From positions 107,001 to 171,000 of the forward strand of contig JACEEZ010001188.1 in assembly GCA_016584305.1 (NCBI GenBank): a stretch of DNA of 64,000 bases, read 5' to 3'. Below, piece by piece: positions 1 to 13,534 of the stretch; positions within the stretch are counted from its first letter, which is position 1; each line of letters begins with the position of its first letter. Source of the stretch: Chionoecetes opilio (Eukaryota; Arthropoda; Malacostraca; Decapoda; Majidae). The position numbers and the translations under genes are program-made. Under the pieces are notes generated by a model that made no database searches, had not been told where the DNA came from, and saw only the letters and a program-made list of their open reading frames with translations.

Positions 1-693
1 AGTGTTTTGGGATTACATCATACAGTACTGTATTTCAAGATGTCAGCTCCATCACGCCAGGCTGTCTCCAGCAGGAAAGGAATTAAATTGAAGAGCCTGA
101 GCCTGCAGGAAAGGGTCAAAAGGACAAAAACACCACTTTATGCGACTGAGGATATGCCGAGTGTAAGCAAAGAGATGCAGTTATAACATCAATATGCCGA
201 GATACATTATTTTTTGCCAACTTTCTGTTTACATGTTCACACAAGAGGCTGAGGGCATGATATGCCGAGTGAAAACCAAGAGATGCAGTTTAGGGGAGGC
301 GGTAGCAGAGTGGCGTTCTCGAAGACCCAAGTTCGATCCCGAGTGAGACCCATAAATCCGTTTGAAATCTTTCTGCACCGTTGAGTGGCCTAAAAACATC
401 CACATGCCCTGTCCATTAACTCTACCTTCGACTGCGAGTGCATGGGAGGAGCATGAGCCTCTAATTACAGGCGTCACCATAAGAATCCTGCCTGCGCCAC
501 CACGGGTGAGGGCCAACCATCACAGCCCTCGAGTGAGCCTTCAAGGCCTACCATCCCACCCCTGGAGCTCACAGCCTACACGCGCTATAGGCATAGATGT
601 AAAAAAAAAAAAAAAAAAAAAAACCTTGTCTTTGCCTTGCCGAGTTATATCAAATTCCGAGTTATACAGTGCCGAGTTATAAGGGTTTTACTG
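1..693. mobile_element. Right part of a T1 (Tigger-like) element carrying a SINE
   Basis: The right end (about 670-693) reads GCCGAGTTATAAGGGTTTTA then CTG, the reverse complement of the T1 terminal inverted repeat seen intact at 11851-12821 and 63105. The sub-terminal GCCGAGTTATA words repeat, as in other T1 copies. The left end is outside the window. A SINE occupies 293-623. A short plus-strand frame from 41 (MSAPSRQAVSSRK...) resembles the start of a CENP-B-type helix-turn-helix but is too short to call. Confidence 0.6.
293..623 (+). repeat. tRNA-derived SINE, near full length, poly(A) tail
   Basis: The head has an A-box-like GGTAGCAGAGTGG (301) and a B-box-like GTTCGATCCC (331), i.e. an RNA polymerase III type II promoter derived from a Ser/Leu-like tRNA. 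The body (about 360-590) is shared with the copies at 1070, 11974, 13224, 16637, 48495, 50105, 54200 and 63757. It ends in about 23 A. About 14 bases between the A and B boxes are missing relative to 12512-12533 and 54211-54266. Confidence 0.75.
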
Positions 694-1369
694 GTAAAAG
701 CCTTATAACTCGGCACGATAGGGGCTCTGGCCCTTGCAGAGTTATTCAATGTGCCGAGTTATGCAATGTCCTCTTCTGATATGGGGGGAAAAAAAAAAAA
801 AAAAATAATATATATATATATATATATAAATACAGTACTGTAGAAGCATAAAAACAACACTTACCAGTGAACGGGTAGCAGCAGGCATGTAATCCAAGGA
901 GAGGGGAACCTTGTTGTAACATGTAGAAGATGTTAGGGGGACTCGATCGTATTTTAACACTGGTATCACTTTAATCACTTTATAATCACAACTATGTACT
1001 GTATTGTATACAGTACTGTACCTGTACAACTTAATTTTACATCACTTGAGCACTTAATTACTGCAACACTATGCCCTGTCCATTAAATCTTACCTTATGA
1101 CTGCGAGTGCATGGGAGGACACAGGGGGCGCCATGAGCCTCTAATCACAGGCGTCACTATAAGAATCCTGCCTGCGCCACCACGGGCGAGGGCCAACCAT
1201 CACAGCCCTCGAGTGAGCTTCCAGGGCCTACCATCCCACCCTTGAAGCTCACTGCCTACACACGCTATAGGCATAAATGTGTTAAAAAAAAAAAAAAAAC
1301 CTTGTCCTTGCAATGCCGAGTTATATCAAATTCCGAGTTATACAGTGCCAAGTTATAAGGGTTTTACTG
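694..1369. mobile_element. T1 Tigger-like MITE abutting the previous copy
   Basis: It starts GTAAAAGCCTTATAACTCGG and ends GTTATAAGGGTTTTACTG, the two T1 ends. It is back to back with the copy ending at 693, and the expected TACA between two CAGTAAAA ends is missing. The interior at 741-1070 matches 63160-63475 closely, so they are the same family. A 5'-truncated SINE lies at 1070-1297. Confidence 0.6.
1070..1297 (+). repeat. tRNA-derived SINE, 5' truncated
   Basis: It begins in the SINE body (CCCTGTCCATTAA) and runs to the conserved 3' end and an A tail; the tRNA head is missing. It sits in the same relative place in the T1 element as the copy at 293-623, with the same AACCTTGTC sequence after the tail, so the two were probably amplified with the host element. 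Confidence 0.65.
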
Positions 1370-1374
1370 TGTAT

Positions 1375-1442
<68 letters not shown>

Positions 1443-1447
1443 ATATA
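1370..1447. repeat. (TA)n microsatellite
   Basis: An almost pure TA run lies between the right end of a T1 MITE and the left terminal inverted repeat of the 1448-3933 transposon. Confidence 0.9.
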
Positions 1448-3933
1448 TTAGGGTGGTCCTCAAATGTAAGGTAAAATTTCGAAATAACAATTCCTTAGGT
1501 CTCACCCCTTCATTAGCTTCCTTTGAGGGTAGAATGCATGAATACAAAATTTGGATTGATTTGAACAACATTTGGAGGTGTCACACGAGGCCATTCCGAA
1601 GTCCCCCTCATGAGTTTAAGATGCAGTGAGTATTAGCCCCTCAAAGGGGGGTATCGTGGGGGCCTATAACCCACTCATTGTTGCCTGGTTTCTGTGGACA
1701 TCAGGGAGGCATTTGTAGCAAATGGAAACCTCTCAGTGCTCCTCAATGACTTGCAAGAGGAACTGATGTTGTTCTTCGTTTTTGGTGAGGAGGGCATTAT
1801 ACTCTTGCATTAGGGCGACTCCTCTCTCTGCAAAATCGTTGACCACCTTGATGTTCTGAAAGGTCTTGCTTGCCTCTGCAAATTCTGGCAGATCCTTCCA
1901 CTTTTCTGGATCCTGATGAAGGAACTTCTGTGACACCCCAAAGTTGTCAAGAAGCTTGGTGGAGTTACTAGTGACAAAATCTGGCAGAGTCTTTCTTTCA
2001 GGATTTGTGGGTGTCGGATCCAGTTGTATACGAGGAAGAGGATTTTCTTGACCCTTATCTTTCAAGGCTGAAACCATGGCTCTCTTCACATCAGCAGGCA
2101 CTTGTGAATCAAAGAGGCCCAAAATCACCAAATTCTCACTAAGATACCAGAGATGACAGCAAAATGTCTTGGTGGTGTGCTTCCTCACAGGTATATCACC
2201 ATAAGTCATTAGCTTGTAAATAAAATGAAGGTCATTGGCAGGGTCTTTTATAGCTAAAGGGGCTTCAAACCAGGCCTTTACATACAGTTGAACAGCAAAG
2301 GCTACAAATTTCCTCAAACCTTTCATTTCTGGTCCTGTTAGCTTGAACTGTTTATGAAACAGCAGAATTTTTATGGCATATATTACACGTGCCATCCAGC
2401 TTGCCCGATGGAGTGTCCCTGGCTCCCTGAATTTAATGCCTTGAGGAGGACTGCCACCAAGTATGATGATGGTTAACTCTAGAAGCTCTTTGTAGTCATC
2501 ACGAGGTTGTAGGTTCTTCAATTGGGCCATGCAGAAAGTTATAATCACCTCTACTTCAGAAGATGTGAATTGGTCTTGTACAGTCTTTGGATGTTTACCT
2601 CGGTCAAGAACATCAAACTGATCTTTTGCAGTGGACTTCGACACTTGTTGAAATCTCTTAAAGATATGGATATCTGGACCAGACGAAGCTGCACCCATGC
2701 AAGCAGAGAAGGCTGCCTCAGCTACCAACTCCATGATGTGGTGGCGACAAGCAAAATGGATAAGGTTCCGGCCCATTTTCTTTTCTAAGAGTTTGCAGGC
2801 TCCATTAGTGTGGCCAGTGTGGGTGGATGTGGTACCTTCTCTTTGAGGCTGAAGAAATTCTCGATATTCGTCAATTTTAATCATTGCTATACCTTAAGCA
2901 TGGGCAATGTCAAAAAGGTCAGCAAATAAATCTTGAAAAGCAGTTTCTATAGCAGTTTGTGGGACTGATCGTCTATTTTTTCCTTTCAGTAACTTTCGCC
3001 AAGTCTCAAACAATTTCTCCACTTTTTCTCGGACGTGAAAGTCTGCTGATGTTGGAATCCGTGTTTTTTTCCATAGGTCAATTACTTCTGTTCCTGTTTC
3101 CTTTGCTGCTTCTCGAACTGAAAGCTTTCTTTCCTTGTGCAGGAAAAGAAAAGGGTCTCAGGACATCATCATTGGAGGGCAGCTTCCTCGCACTAATTTT
3201 TTCAAGTGGCTGGCCCACCAACCACACTTCAGTGATAGATCTCGTAGACAATGCCATGATGTTTACCTGTGAATGAAATTATGGTATTAACTGCACAGCT
3301 CTAATGCAACTGTGTAATTGATGCTTACGTTCCTTTGAATCTGCTCGCCTGATTAGTACTCTATCCCAGATAGGCTAAGATGCAGATATCATATCCCAGA
3401 TATGATCGTATGAACTGATCGAGAACGTAAATGTGAAAGAAACCACGTTTTACAACGGCTACAACAACAGTTTATTGTTACATATATGATTCAAGTAGGA
3501 CATATGAAGATTGTAAATGACGTACGGATAAGATAAATAGGTACTAATATGAAATGAAGCCATATGGGTAGCTGAGATGAAATCAAAGCAAATATACTAA
3601 CTTACAACAAAATTTTCTATGCCAAAAATTAAGCTTTTGTCAAAGCATTATCCCCTACCTGAGGCAGGATGGCAATCAGTAGAGCACAATCAAAATATTT
3701 AGTTGGAAAGTGTTATTTGCACGGTTCCAACGGACACACTACCAATAGGTCAATAGGAGATCGTTTTTACCATCGGTAGGGAACATTAACCCCCATGTGA
3801 CAACAGTAAATATTATCCCATCGAGTAAAAATTTCAAGCAGCTTAATGAATCAAAAGAAAATTGAAAACATGGAACAAATCTAGGGGGTGAGACATTTTG
3901 AAAGTCAACTTTTGGTTATGAGGACCACCCTAA
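1448..3933 (-). mobile_element. DNA transposon with TTAGGGTGGTCCTCA inverted termini
   Basis: The left end TTAGGGTGGTCCTCA (1448-1462) is matched in reverse complement by TGAGGACCACCCTAA at 3919-3933, and both ends share a nearby TCTCACCCC word. The body encodes a broken transposase-like protein on the minus strand. Both flanks are (TA)n, so a TA duplication is likely but cannot be proven. I cannot assign the superfamily. Confidence 0.7.
1733..3257 (-). pseudogene. Transposase-like protein, disrupted by a frameshift and a stop
   Basis: The minus-strand frame runs from a possible ATG at 3257 (MALSTRSITEVW...) to a stop at 1733. The intact stretch 2884-1733 (383 codons) contains a CRHH motif in ACRHHIMELV, recalling the C-x2-H of hAT-like transposases, and ends NDFAERGVALMQEYNALLTK. 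From general memory this resembles uncharacterised transposon proteins repeated in arthropod and cnidarian genomes. A TAA at 2894-2896 interrupts FDIAHA/GIAMIKI, and the frame shifts near 3140-3155. Minus-strand sequence just before the ATG (TTCACAG/GTAAAC) looks like a splice acceptor, so an upstream exon is possible. It lies wholly between matching inverted termini and is inactive as written. Confidence 0.65.
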
Positions 3934-4019
3934 TATATATATATATATTAGGGTGGTCCTCAAAACATAGTCCTCAAACTAATATATGTTATATATAGTA
4001 TTATATATATATATATATA

Positions 4020-4111
<92 letters not shown>

Positions 4112-4132
4112 ATATATATATACTATATATAA

Positions 4133-4163
<31 letters not shown>
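3934..4163. repeat. (TA)n array with a second transposon-end fragment
   Basis: TA-rich sequence contains one more copy of the TTAGGGTGGTCCTCA end at 3948-3962, followed by AAAACATAGTCCTCAAAC and again TAATATA, as if an internally deleted relative remained. The rest is (TA)n up to the TA before the T2 element. Confidence 0.8.
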
Positions 4164-7051
<2,888 letters not shown>

Positions 7052-7129
7052 CCTAAATAAGGATGCATTTATTTTATGTATTGCATCGTAAAAGCATGTT
7101 GGCATCAATAATATCTTCCTTCAATCCCA

Positions 7130-7457
7130 CGCCACCTTAGTTATCTCCTTAACCTGAGGAGGCTGAGGGATAATCCCCATGCCACGTCCACACCCAGGCA
7201 GCTGGGCAGAAATTCTACCTAGCTAATGAAGTCACACGGTGGTGGTAATTAATGGGGTCAAATCTCGCTCACTCTCATTCACCTACCCGCCCACTCACAA
7301 ACGCCGTCACTCTTTACTCATTAACCCATCCACGTCCTCACTCATTTCTTCAACAACCCACCAACCCACTCACTCACTTATTCACGAATCCACCCACGCC
7401 CTCACTCACTCACTCTTCCATCATCAGTGACCATGAACGAGGTTGAAGTGAGGTGAT
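7130..7457. repeat. Dispersed repeat, copy 1, with a CACTCA-rich tract
   Basis: The segment around 7185-7270 (CCCAGGCAGCTGGGCAG..., GAAGTCACACGGTGGTGG) is a diverged copy of 7700-7790. It is followed by a low-complexity tract of CCACTCACTCA-like words (7265-7430). The apparent open frames there are a by-product of the low complexity. Confidence 0.5.
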
Positions 7458-7630
<173 letters not shown>

Positions 7631-7676
7631 AAGGTAGATAGGAACTAGACACATGGCCTGTTGAACTATTAATCAT

Positions 7677-7833
7677 TATCCCCAGGAGTCCCAGGACCCT
7701 GGGTCAACACCCAGGCACTGGATGGAAAATTCCTTCCTGGTAATGAGGTCACACGGTGGTGTTAATGATTAGTGTCAACTCCCGCTCCTTGAGTCCCTGC
7801 CCCTGATCCCTGAGCTGGGGTGAAGTCAAGTGA
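7677..7833. repeat. Dispersed repeat, copy 2
   Basis: It shares GAGGTCACACGGTGGTG and flanking words with 7185-7270. The two copies flank the (TA)n array in direct orientation. Family unknown. Confidence 0.5.
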
Positions 7834-7879
7834 TTTTTACAGATAGATATACATGAAAATAGATAGACAGTGTGGATGG

Positions 7880-8065
7880 TAGCCTACCATCCATACTGCT
7901 GGGTACGAAAATGGTTCGATATAAGTACGGAAATAAAAATAGAACTTTCGTACCGTACCGAACTTGAAGAAATATATCAAACTGTAATATCGAACCGTAC
8001 TTTTAGCCCATAAATTACCGTACTGTACCGTAATTTTGTACCGTACCATAACGAACCACATGCCC
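7880..8065. repeat. ACGGTACGG-type repeat
   Basis: Repeated TACCGTACCG and ACCGTACTG words with inverse forms resemble 6607-6770. They probably belong to one MITE family or form two ends of one interrupted element (6607 to 8065). Confidence 0.4.
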
Positions 8066-8136
8066 TGTTCTTAATATATCAAAATACATGGGAAAAGAGC
8101 ACTTTTGACTTCGTACTCAATTCCTGGATGAAAGTA

Positions 8137-10476
8137 CCCTAGGGTCCCGCATAGAACGTGTTCGCATAGAACGTTTCCCTTGTAGAACGAACGACCTAAA
8201 ATATTATTCCAAAATTTTCATTAGAAACTAATGTGATTATATAGAATGATTCCGCCATCAAAATAGGGCAAATCCGAGGAGTTCTCATATAGAGCGCCGA
8301 AATATCTTACAGAACGAAGGTTGTGTGTCTCTGGCATGGAGTGAGGTGGGGCACGGAGGTGGGGTGAAGGTGGCATGAGTTGGGGAACGGCAGGTAGCGA
8401 CCGCGCAGTTCTCGTCCATTATTACAAAAAAACCATTCATGTGAAGGATATACCGTATTTGCCGGCGCATAAGACGCAGTTTTTTTTTCCAAGAAAGAGA
8501 ATGCAAAACTCACCCTGCGTCTAATGCAGGGTAATATTACTAATGAGAGGTTGGGCAGAGAATGCAGAATGGTCGGTGGTGTATTACTAAGGGGGTCTCA
8601 AGTGATCTGTGTTGAGCAGTAAACCACTGAACACAAATTTGTAACTGTGTTACTAATAATATCAACAGTAATGCATAATACCAAGAAAAAGTTGGGAGTT
8701 TAAGATAAAACAAGAGGTGGGGCAACAAGATGGGGGTTTCTGCTGCCAAGATGGCCGTCAGATGTAAACATCACCCCCCTCCCACAGTCCCGCTGCCGCT
8801 CTCCACTGTAAATGGATGAGAGACAGGGTAGGCCGTTATATCACCTTGACCCCTCAATCCTCACCCCTATATCTCTATGGTTAATGTAATTGTTAACTGT
8901 AACTGGAAAGAGTGCTAGTAAAAAGGCCGCAACGGTACCTGTAGACGGGACGGAAGCCTTCCACACATCACACCAAGACCAAGACCCATCACGGCGCCAC
9001 AACTTCATTCGCCTCAAGGCCGTATCACACCATACCATCATGCCTTCACCTGTACCTTCCTGAGGAAGACTAATCAACCCTCGCGACTGTGATAGATTCA
9101 CAGGTGTAAACCATGGCGAATATCTTCGATCCCGACATCGGTGCCCTTCAACAATAACAAAAAGGTAGAGATGGTTACCTTACAATGTTACTTTAATATC
9201 TTTGTAAATTTTGATTATTGGGCAACCACCGATTTCGAGGCCGAAACTTAGTTTTCCTGAATAGTTTTAGGGGGTTTGGAATTAATCTGGCTCTCGTTTT
9301 TGTCGGAAATCAATGTTTGTTTACATGTATGTGTGGGGGGTGCCTGCCCTGCCCCTCCAGGCCCTCCCCGCAAACATTGCTAAGCTTCACACTGCCATAG
9401 TATTGGTAATTTTAGTTTTATCTCTATATCTTCTGTTACTAAACCAAACCCCACTTCTAACCTAACCTAATCTGATTTAACCTAACTTAACTTTCTGGCT
9501 GAGATAAAGGTAGATTTTCGTTAGTAAGTACATGTAATGCCATTAATATTTGATTGCGCCATGGGAAATGGGGCTCAAAATACACAAAATGAAGAAAGCT
9601 ACACGATGATGTAGATAAGAATCCTAAGACTTTTGAAAGCCCACTACTGAAATAATACCATTATCTTTACTGCAAATTTTCAACAAAGTCTAAACACATA
9701 GCAGAAAAGCAACTAAGGCATACTTACAACATTAAATCTAAGCTTAATGTCATAGGTAGAAAATATTAGAATATCAATTCGTGGAGCATCCTGCAATAAA
9801 TGATGACCGATTTTGGTTACCCTACACTGTCATTCTCTTTACATTTTAACTAGTATAATTTTTCATTCACATTCACTGCACTGTGAATATTGTATTTGGG
9901 TACATGCTCAAAATCATTTGTTTTCCCTTACAAAACCTTTTTTTTTTAATAACTTTTAATAAATTTACGAAAAATAAATACATGTCCTCAAAACACTAAT
10001 ATTTTTTTTCTCTAAATACATATGTAAAATACGGGTGCGTCTTATGCGGAGGTACATCTTATGCGCCGGCAAATACGGTATGTTTTGATCCATTTACAAT
10101 ATAGTCAGTTATCGTAATTTATTGATGGCCCTCATTCGACGGTACACTCGTAGCGTTTTGTTTACAAGTTATCAGCTGTGAGCGGGCGAGTCATGACCAG
10201 CTGGGGTGCTCTGGCGAGGCACGCAAGCGAGAGTCAAGCCAGGCTTATGGCACGGAACCCCTCGCCCCCTGTTCATAATCCCTATTAGATTTAAGGTAAG
10301 CAACAATATGCCTATTTCATAGTATCTATGCATAACTTATCATTTATATATGTTTTGGTATGCATGGGTGTGAATGAGTATAAAATTACGGGTACGGACG
10401 GGAGGACTGATCGACCAATATCAATTTTTACCATAGGTTATGTGTTTCACATAGAGCGAATTCACAGAACGACCTT
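8137..10476. mobile_element. TA-inserting Tigger-like element with CATAGAACG ends
   Basis: The left end CCCTAGGGTCCCGCATAGAA follows TA (8135-8136). The right end, about 10445-10476, reads TTTCACATAGAGCGAATTCA then CAGAACGACC, a degraded inverse. The right interior (TTACCATAGGTTATGTGTTTC) resembles the T2 right interior. Another element (8451-10080) is nested inside. Confidence 0.5.
8451..10080. mobile_element. TACCGTATTT-family element, 1.63 kb
   Basis: The left end TACCGTATTTGCCGGCGCAT continuing AAGA (8451-8474) is matched in perfect reverse complement at 10057-10080. Similar termini occur at 38430-39278, 53763-54110 and 58018-58585, and single ends at 15799 and 49747. Its interior (8633-8790) recurs at 51575-51720, and 9430-9600 recurs in degraded form near 27800-27970. 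It encodes no recognisable transposase. Confidence 0.7.
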
Positions 10477-10805
10477 GATTGGAGATTGGCTCTCTTGAAA
10501 AGATTTAAGTCGTAGGAAGGTGGAAAAATAGAAACTGAAAGAGAGCTCCAGAATTTACCAGTGAAGGGTATGAAACAGTAAAGATACTGGTAAACTCTTG
10601 GATTAGAGAGATGGACAGAATAGGGATGAAAATAAGTAGAAAGTCTTTTGCAGCGAGTCCACGGGAGTGGGGGGGGAGGCATGCAGTTAGCAAGTTCAGA
10701 AGAGCAGTGAACATGAAAATAACAGTAGAAGATAGCAAGAGAAGCAATATTTCGGTGATGATTTAAGGATTGAAGACAGTCATTCAGAGGAGGGAAGGCC
10801 CCATG
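10477..10805 (-). pseudogene. LINE ORF2 C-terminal fragment (fourth LINE family)
   Basis: The minus strand reads IFHGAFPPLNDCLQSLNHHR, then NIASLAIFYCYFH, CSSELANCMPPP and FIPFTGKFWSSLSVSIFPPS. This pattern (SLNHRRN..., LFYRY, SSELA, PRT, FIP...WNSLP) is typical of the region after the reverse transcriptase in Jockey/CR1-like LINEs. Only this C-terminal part remains. Confidence 0.65.
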
Positions 10806-10821
10806 AAAAATTATGAGAGCC

Positions 10822-10945
10822 CTATGGGAAAGAGTGACCATGTAATTTTAGAAATGGAGACGGAACAGGATGTAAAGAAGGAAGATGAATCGTACAAAAG
10901 GAGCAGAAGAGATTTTGGAAAAACTAACATGGAAGAACTGAAATT
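10822..10945 (+). pseudogene. LINE family 2 fragment (endonuclease end)
   Basis: It codes PMGKSDHVILEMETEQ followed by SYKRSRRDFGKTNMEELK. GKSDH is the end of the AP-endonuclease domain. The same words appear in the minus-strand LINE at about 54800-54900, so this is a short fragment of that family. It ends at a poly(T)-rich MITE. Confidence 0.65.
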
Positions 10946-10988
10946 TTTCTTTTGTTTCCTGGTTTTTTTTTTATATATATATTGTGTG

Positions 10989-11042
<54 letters not shown>

Positions 11043-11126
11043 TTTTTTATCCCCTATTATTCGGATCTTTGCATTACCCGAACCACTCCTTGGCCCAATT
11101 AATCCGAATATGAGAGGTTTTACTGT
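10946..11126. mobile_element. MITE remnant with long poly(T)
   Basis: About 50 T residues (10990-11040) are followed by ATTCGGATCTTTGCATTACC and a right end GAGAGGTTTTACTG before TA (11126-11127). The AAAACCTC-type terminus and TA flank fit the Tigger-like MITE pattern. The left end is not resolved. Confidence 0.45.
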
Positions 11127-11560
11127 ACGTATGTGGTATTACTCATCCTGACACGTGCATCATAGCGCAGTCCTCGGCCAACCCAAAAGCTGGCGTGAGG
11201 AGGAGGTATTATCTTTTCGCGACATGGAAGTGCTACGCCTTCTTAATTTTCGCCTGATTTTGACCTCTACAGTACCCTCCAGCTGTGTAAGGATACCATA
11301 CACTTCGCACGATAAGCCTCAGTTTGTCATGAGGAGCCAACATCTATAGACGCAGAATGTCGTCTTACGACAGCCTCTCTACTGAGCTGTCTCCACCATC
11401 CAAGTGACGCCTAATTTCTACGCCTCTGAAAGCATTGACTGAAAGTGATATTTGGAGACAATTAGACTTATTTGATTCGTCATTCGAGTCTGTCTGCACT
11501 GAAAGCGACAGCGTTGTGAGCATTATTGGCTTTACAACAGCCTCAGCTGTGAGCATTATA
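11127..11560 (+). other. Unassigned intron sequence
   Basis: A frame from about 11358 reads MSSYDSLSTELSPPS, a stop, then a Ser/Asp-rich stretch (DLFDSSFESVCTESDSV) and runs straight into the LINE FADD motif at 11565. The Ser/acidic text resembles a transposase tail, but I cannot identify it. Confidence 0.3.
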
Positions 11561-11564
11561 AGTT

Positions 11565-11850
11565 TGTTTGCGGATGATGCAAAACTATTAAGAGAAATAT
11601 TAAGCTATAAAGATTGTGAAATAATTACTAAATAACCTGAACAAGATCTACGAATGTAGCAGAAGATGGGAAATGGAATTTAATGTGAATAAGTGTCATG
11701 TTATGGAAATTGGAAAAAAAAATAAAGATAAATGGCCATATAAAATGGGAAATTAAGTAATGACAAAGGTTCATGAAGAGAAGGACCTGGGAGTGATAAT
11801 ACAAGAAAACCTACAACCAGAAAAACATATTGAGAAAATATTTGGAGATA
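11565..11850 (+). pseudogene. LINE family 2 reverse transcriptase fragment
   Basis: It codes LFADDAKLLREI and then, with shifts, RRWEMEFNVNKCHVMEIGKK and EEKDLGVIIQENLQPEKHIE. FADD is the catalytic YxDD-type box. The text continues after the T1 insertion at 12822-12905 (RMLKNIRVAFHHTDKNMM), which shows the insertion interrupted this LINE. Confidence 0.75.
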
Positions 11851-11923
11851 CAGTAAAAGCCTTATAACTTGGCACTGTATAACTCGGAATTTGATATAAC
11901 TCGGCATGGCAAAGACAAAGGTT

Positions 11924-11954
<31 letters not shown>

Positions 11955-11973
11955 TTATTATTATTTTTTTTTT

Positions 11974-12533
11974 GGCCCTCGCCCATGGTGGCGCAGGCAG
12001 GATTATTATAGTGACGCCCAGGGCCGGATCAAGAGCTGTGGGGACCCTGGGGCTCAGCTTTTGTGGGGGCCCTATATTCGCACGAAAATTAAGCACTTTT
12101 GTGGGTTTTTTGAGGCCTATGTTTGGCAAAGAACTATTAATGCATAGACTGGTATTCAGAGATAAAGGATGAAACAGAGACATGCAAATATGTTTTTGTT
12201 TTGTAAATTGCCAATGTTTTTAATATTACTGCTTAAAGCTAATATACATATGGTGGGGGCCCTTTTGGTGGGAGACCGGGGCTAGAGCCCCGGTAGCCCC
12301 CCCCTTAATCTGGCCCTGGATTGACGCCTGTGATTAGAGGCTCATGCCGCCCCCTGTGTCCTGCCATGCACTCACTGTCGAAGGTGGAGTTAATGGACAG
12401 GGCATGTGGGTGTTCTTAGGCCACTCGACAGTGCAGAAAGATTTCAAGTGGATTTATGGGTCTCACTCGGGATCGAACTCGGGTCTTCGAGAACGCCACC
12501 CGGTGACGCTAACCACTCTGCTACCGCCTCACC
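11974..12533 (-). repeat. tRNA-derived SINE with intact tRNA-like head, split by a MITE
   Basis: On the minus strand the head reads GAGGCGGTAGCAGAGTGG (A box, 12512-12533 region), then GAGTTCGATCCC (B box, 12469-12480). The body continues to 12321, is broken by 12019-12320, and resumes at 12018-11974. The A-to-B spacing is full length here, making it one of the best copies. Confidence 0.8.
12019..12320. mobile_element. hAT-like MITE inserted in a SINE
   Basis: It starts CAGGGCCGGATCAAG and ends CTTAATCTGGCCCTG (plus GA). These are hAT-type inverted ends. The flanks GTGACGCC (12011-12018) and TTGACGCC (12321-12328) match at 7 of 8 bases, as expected of an 8-bp duplication. It removes nothing from the SINE, whose uninterrupted form reads GTGACGCCTGTGATTA. 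Confidence 0.85.
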
Positions 12534-12692
12534 TAAACTGCATCTCATGGTTTTCACTCGGCATATCATGCCCTCGCAACTTCTTGTGTGAACATGTAAA
12601 CAGAAAGTCGGCAAAAAATAATGTATCTCGGCATATTGATGTTATAACTGCATCTCTTCGCTTACCCTCACTTACCGTTCACTGGTAAGTGT

Positions 12693-12728
<36 letters not shown>

Positions 12729-13090
12729 CCATATCAGAGAAGGACATTGCATAACTCGGCACATTGAATAACTCGGCAAGGGCCAGAGCCCCTATCGTGC
12801 CGAGTTATAAGGCTTTTACTGTACATACAGGATGTTGAAGAATATAAGAGTGGCATTTCATCACACGGACAAAAATATGATGAGAAAGATAATTAATACA
12901 ATTATCTAAAGTCTAAAGTGAGTATCTGTCACATCTAAAGGAAGCCTCAAAAAACATGTGTATAGAACATTTTCTACTTAAAATAACACGTTCTTTCACC
13001 TATATCAATATATGCAGAAACTCGTGTTACACCCTGAATATATATATATGTGATTTTTCTTTAGTAATATTTTCAATATTACTTACCGTA

Positions 13091-13534
13091 CACTCAAGCC
13101 TATATTTAATGTTTAAATGGACCTCGATTTAACGGATTTTGGACTTTTTCTGCTACCGGACAAGCGGACCAAACCATTCAAAAAGTCTGTTGTAATTTTT
13201 TATTTTTTTTATTTTTTTATTTTGGCCTATAGCGCTTGTAGGTAGTGACCTCCAGGGCTCAGATGGTAGGCCCTGGAGGTTCACTTGAGGGCCGTGATGG
13301 TAGGCCCTCGCCCGTGGTGGCGCAGGGCAGGATTTTTATTCTGGTGCCATTGATTAGAGGCTCATACTGACCCCTTGTGTCCTCTGATGCACTCACCATT
13401 GAAGTTAGAGTTAATGGGCAGCATGTGGATGTTCTTAGGCCACTTGACCACAGGCATTATAGGCAAAAAAAAAAAAAAATCAAGCAATGGACACTTCAAT
13501 TCCCCATTTAGTCCGTTAAATTGAGGGTTTAGTG
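13091..13534. mobile_element. Tigger-like MITE carrying a SINE fragment
   Basis: The left end is CACTCAAGCC after TA (13089-13090), with CCTCGATTTAACGGA inside. The right end is TCCGTTAAATTGAGGGTTTA then GTG before TA (13535-13536). The ends are inverted but diverged. A minus-strand SINE body without its head lies at about 13224-13450. Confidence 0.6.
13224..13450 (-). repeat. tRNA-derived SINE, head missing
   Basis: The minus-strand SINE body, recognised by GTGGTGGCGCAGGGCAGGAT, TGATTAGAGGCTCAT and GAGTTAATGGGCAGCATGTG, ends before the tRNA-like head. Confidence 0.65.

Larger units (their letters stand above)
11851..12821. mobile_element. T1 Tigger-like MITE, complete, with TA duplication
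   Basis: It starts CAGTAAAAGCCTTATAACTT after TA (11849-11850) and ends TTATAAGGCTTTTACTG before TA (12822-12823). It lies inside a LINE reverse transcriptase fragment whose reading resumes at once on the right. It carries a minus-strand SINE (11974-12533). Confidence 0.85.
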
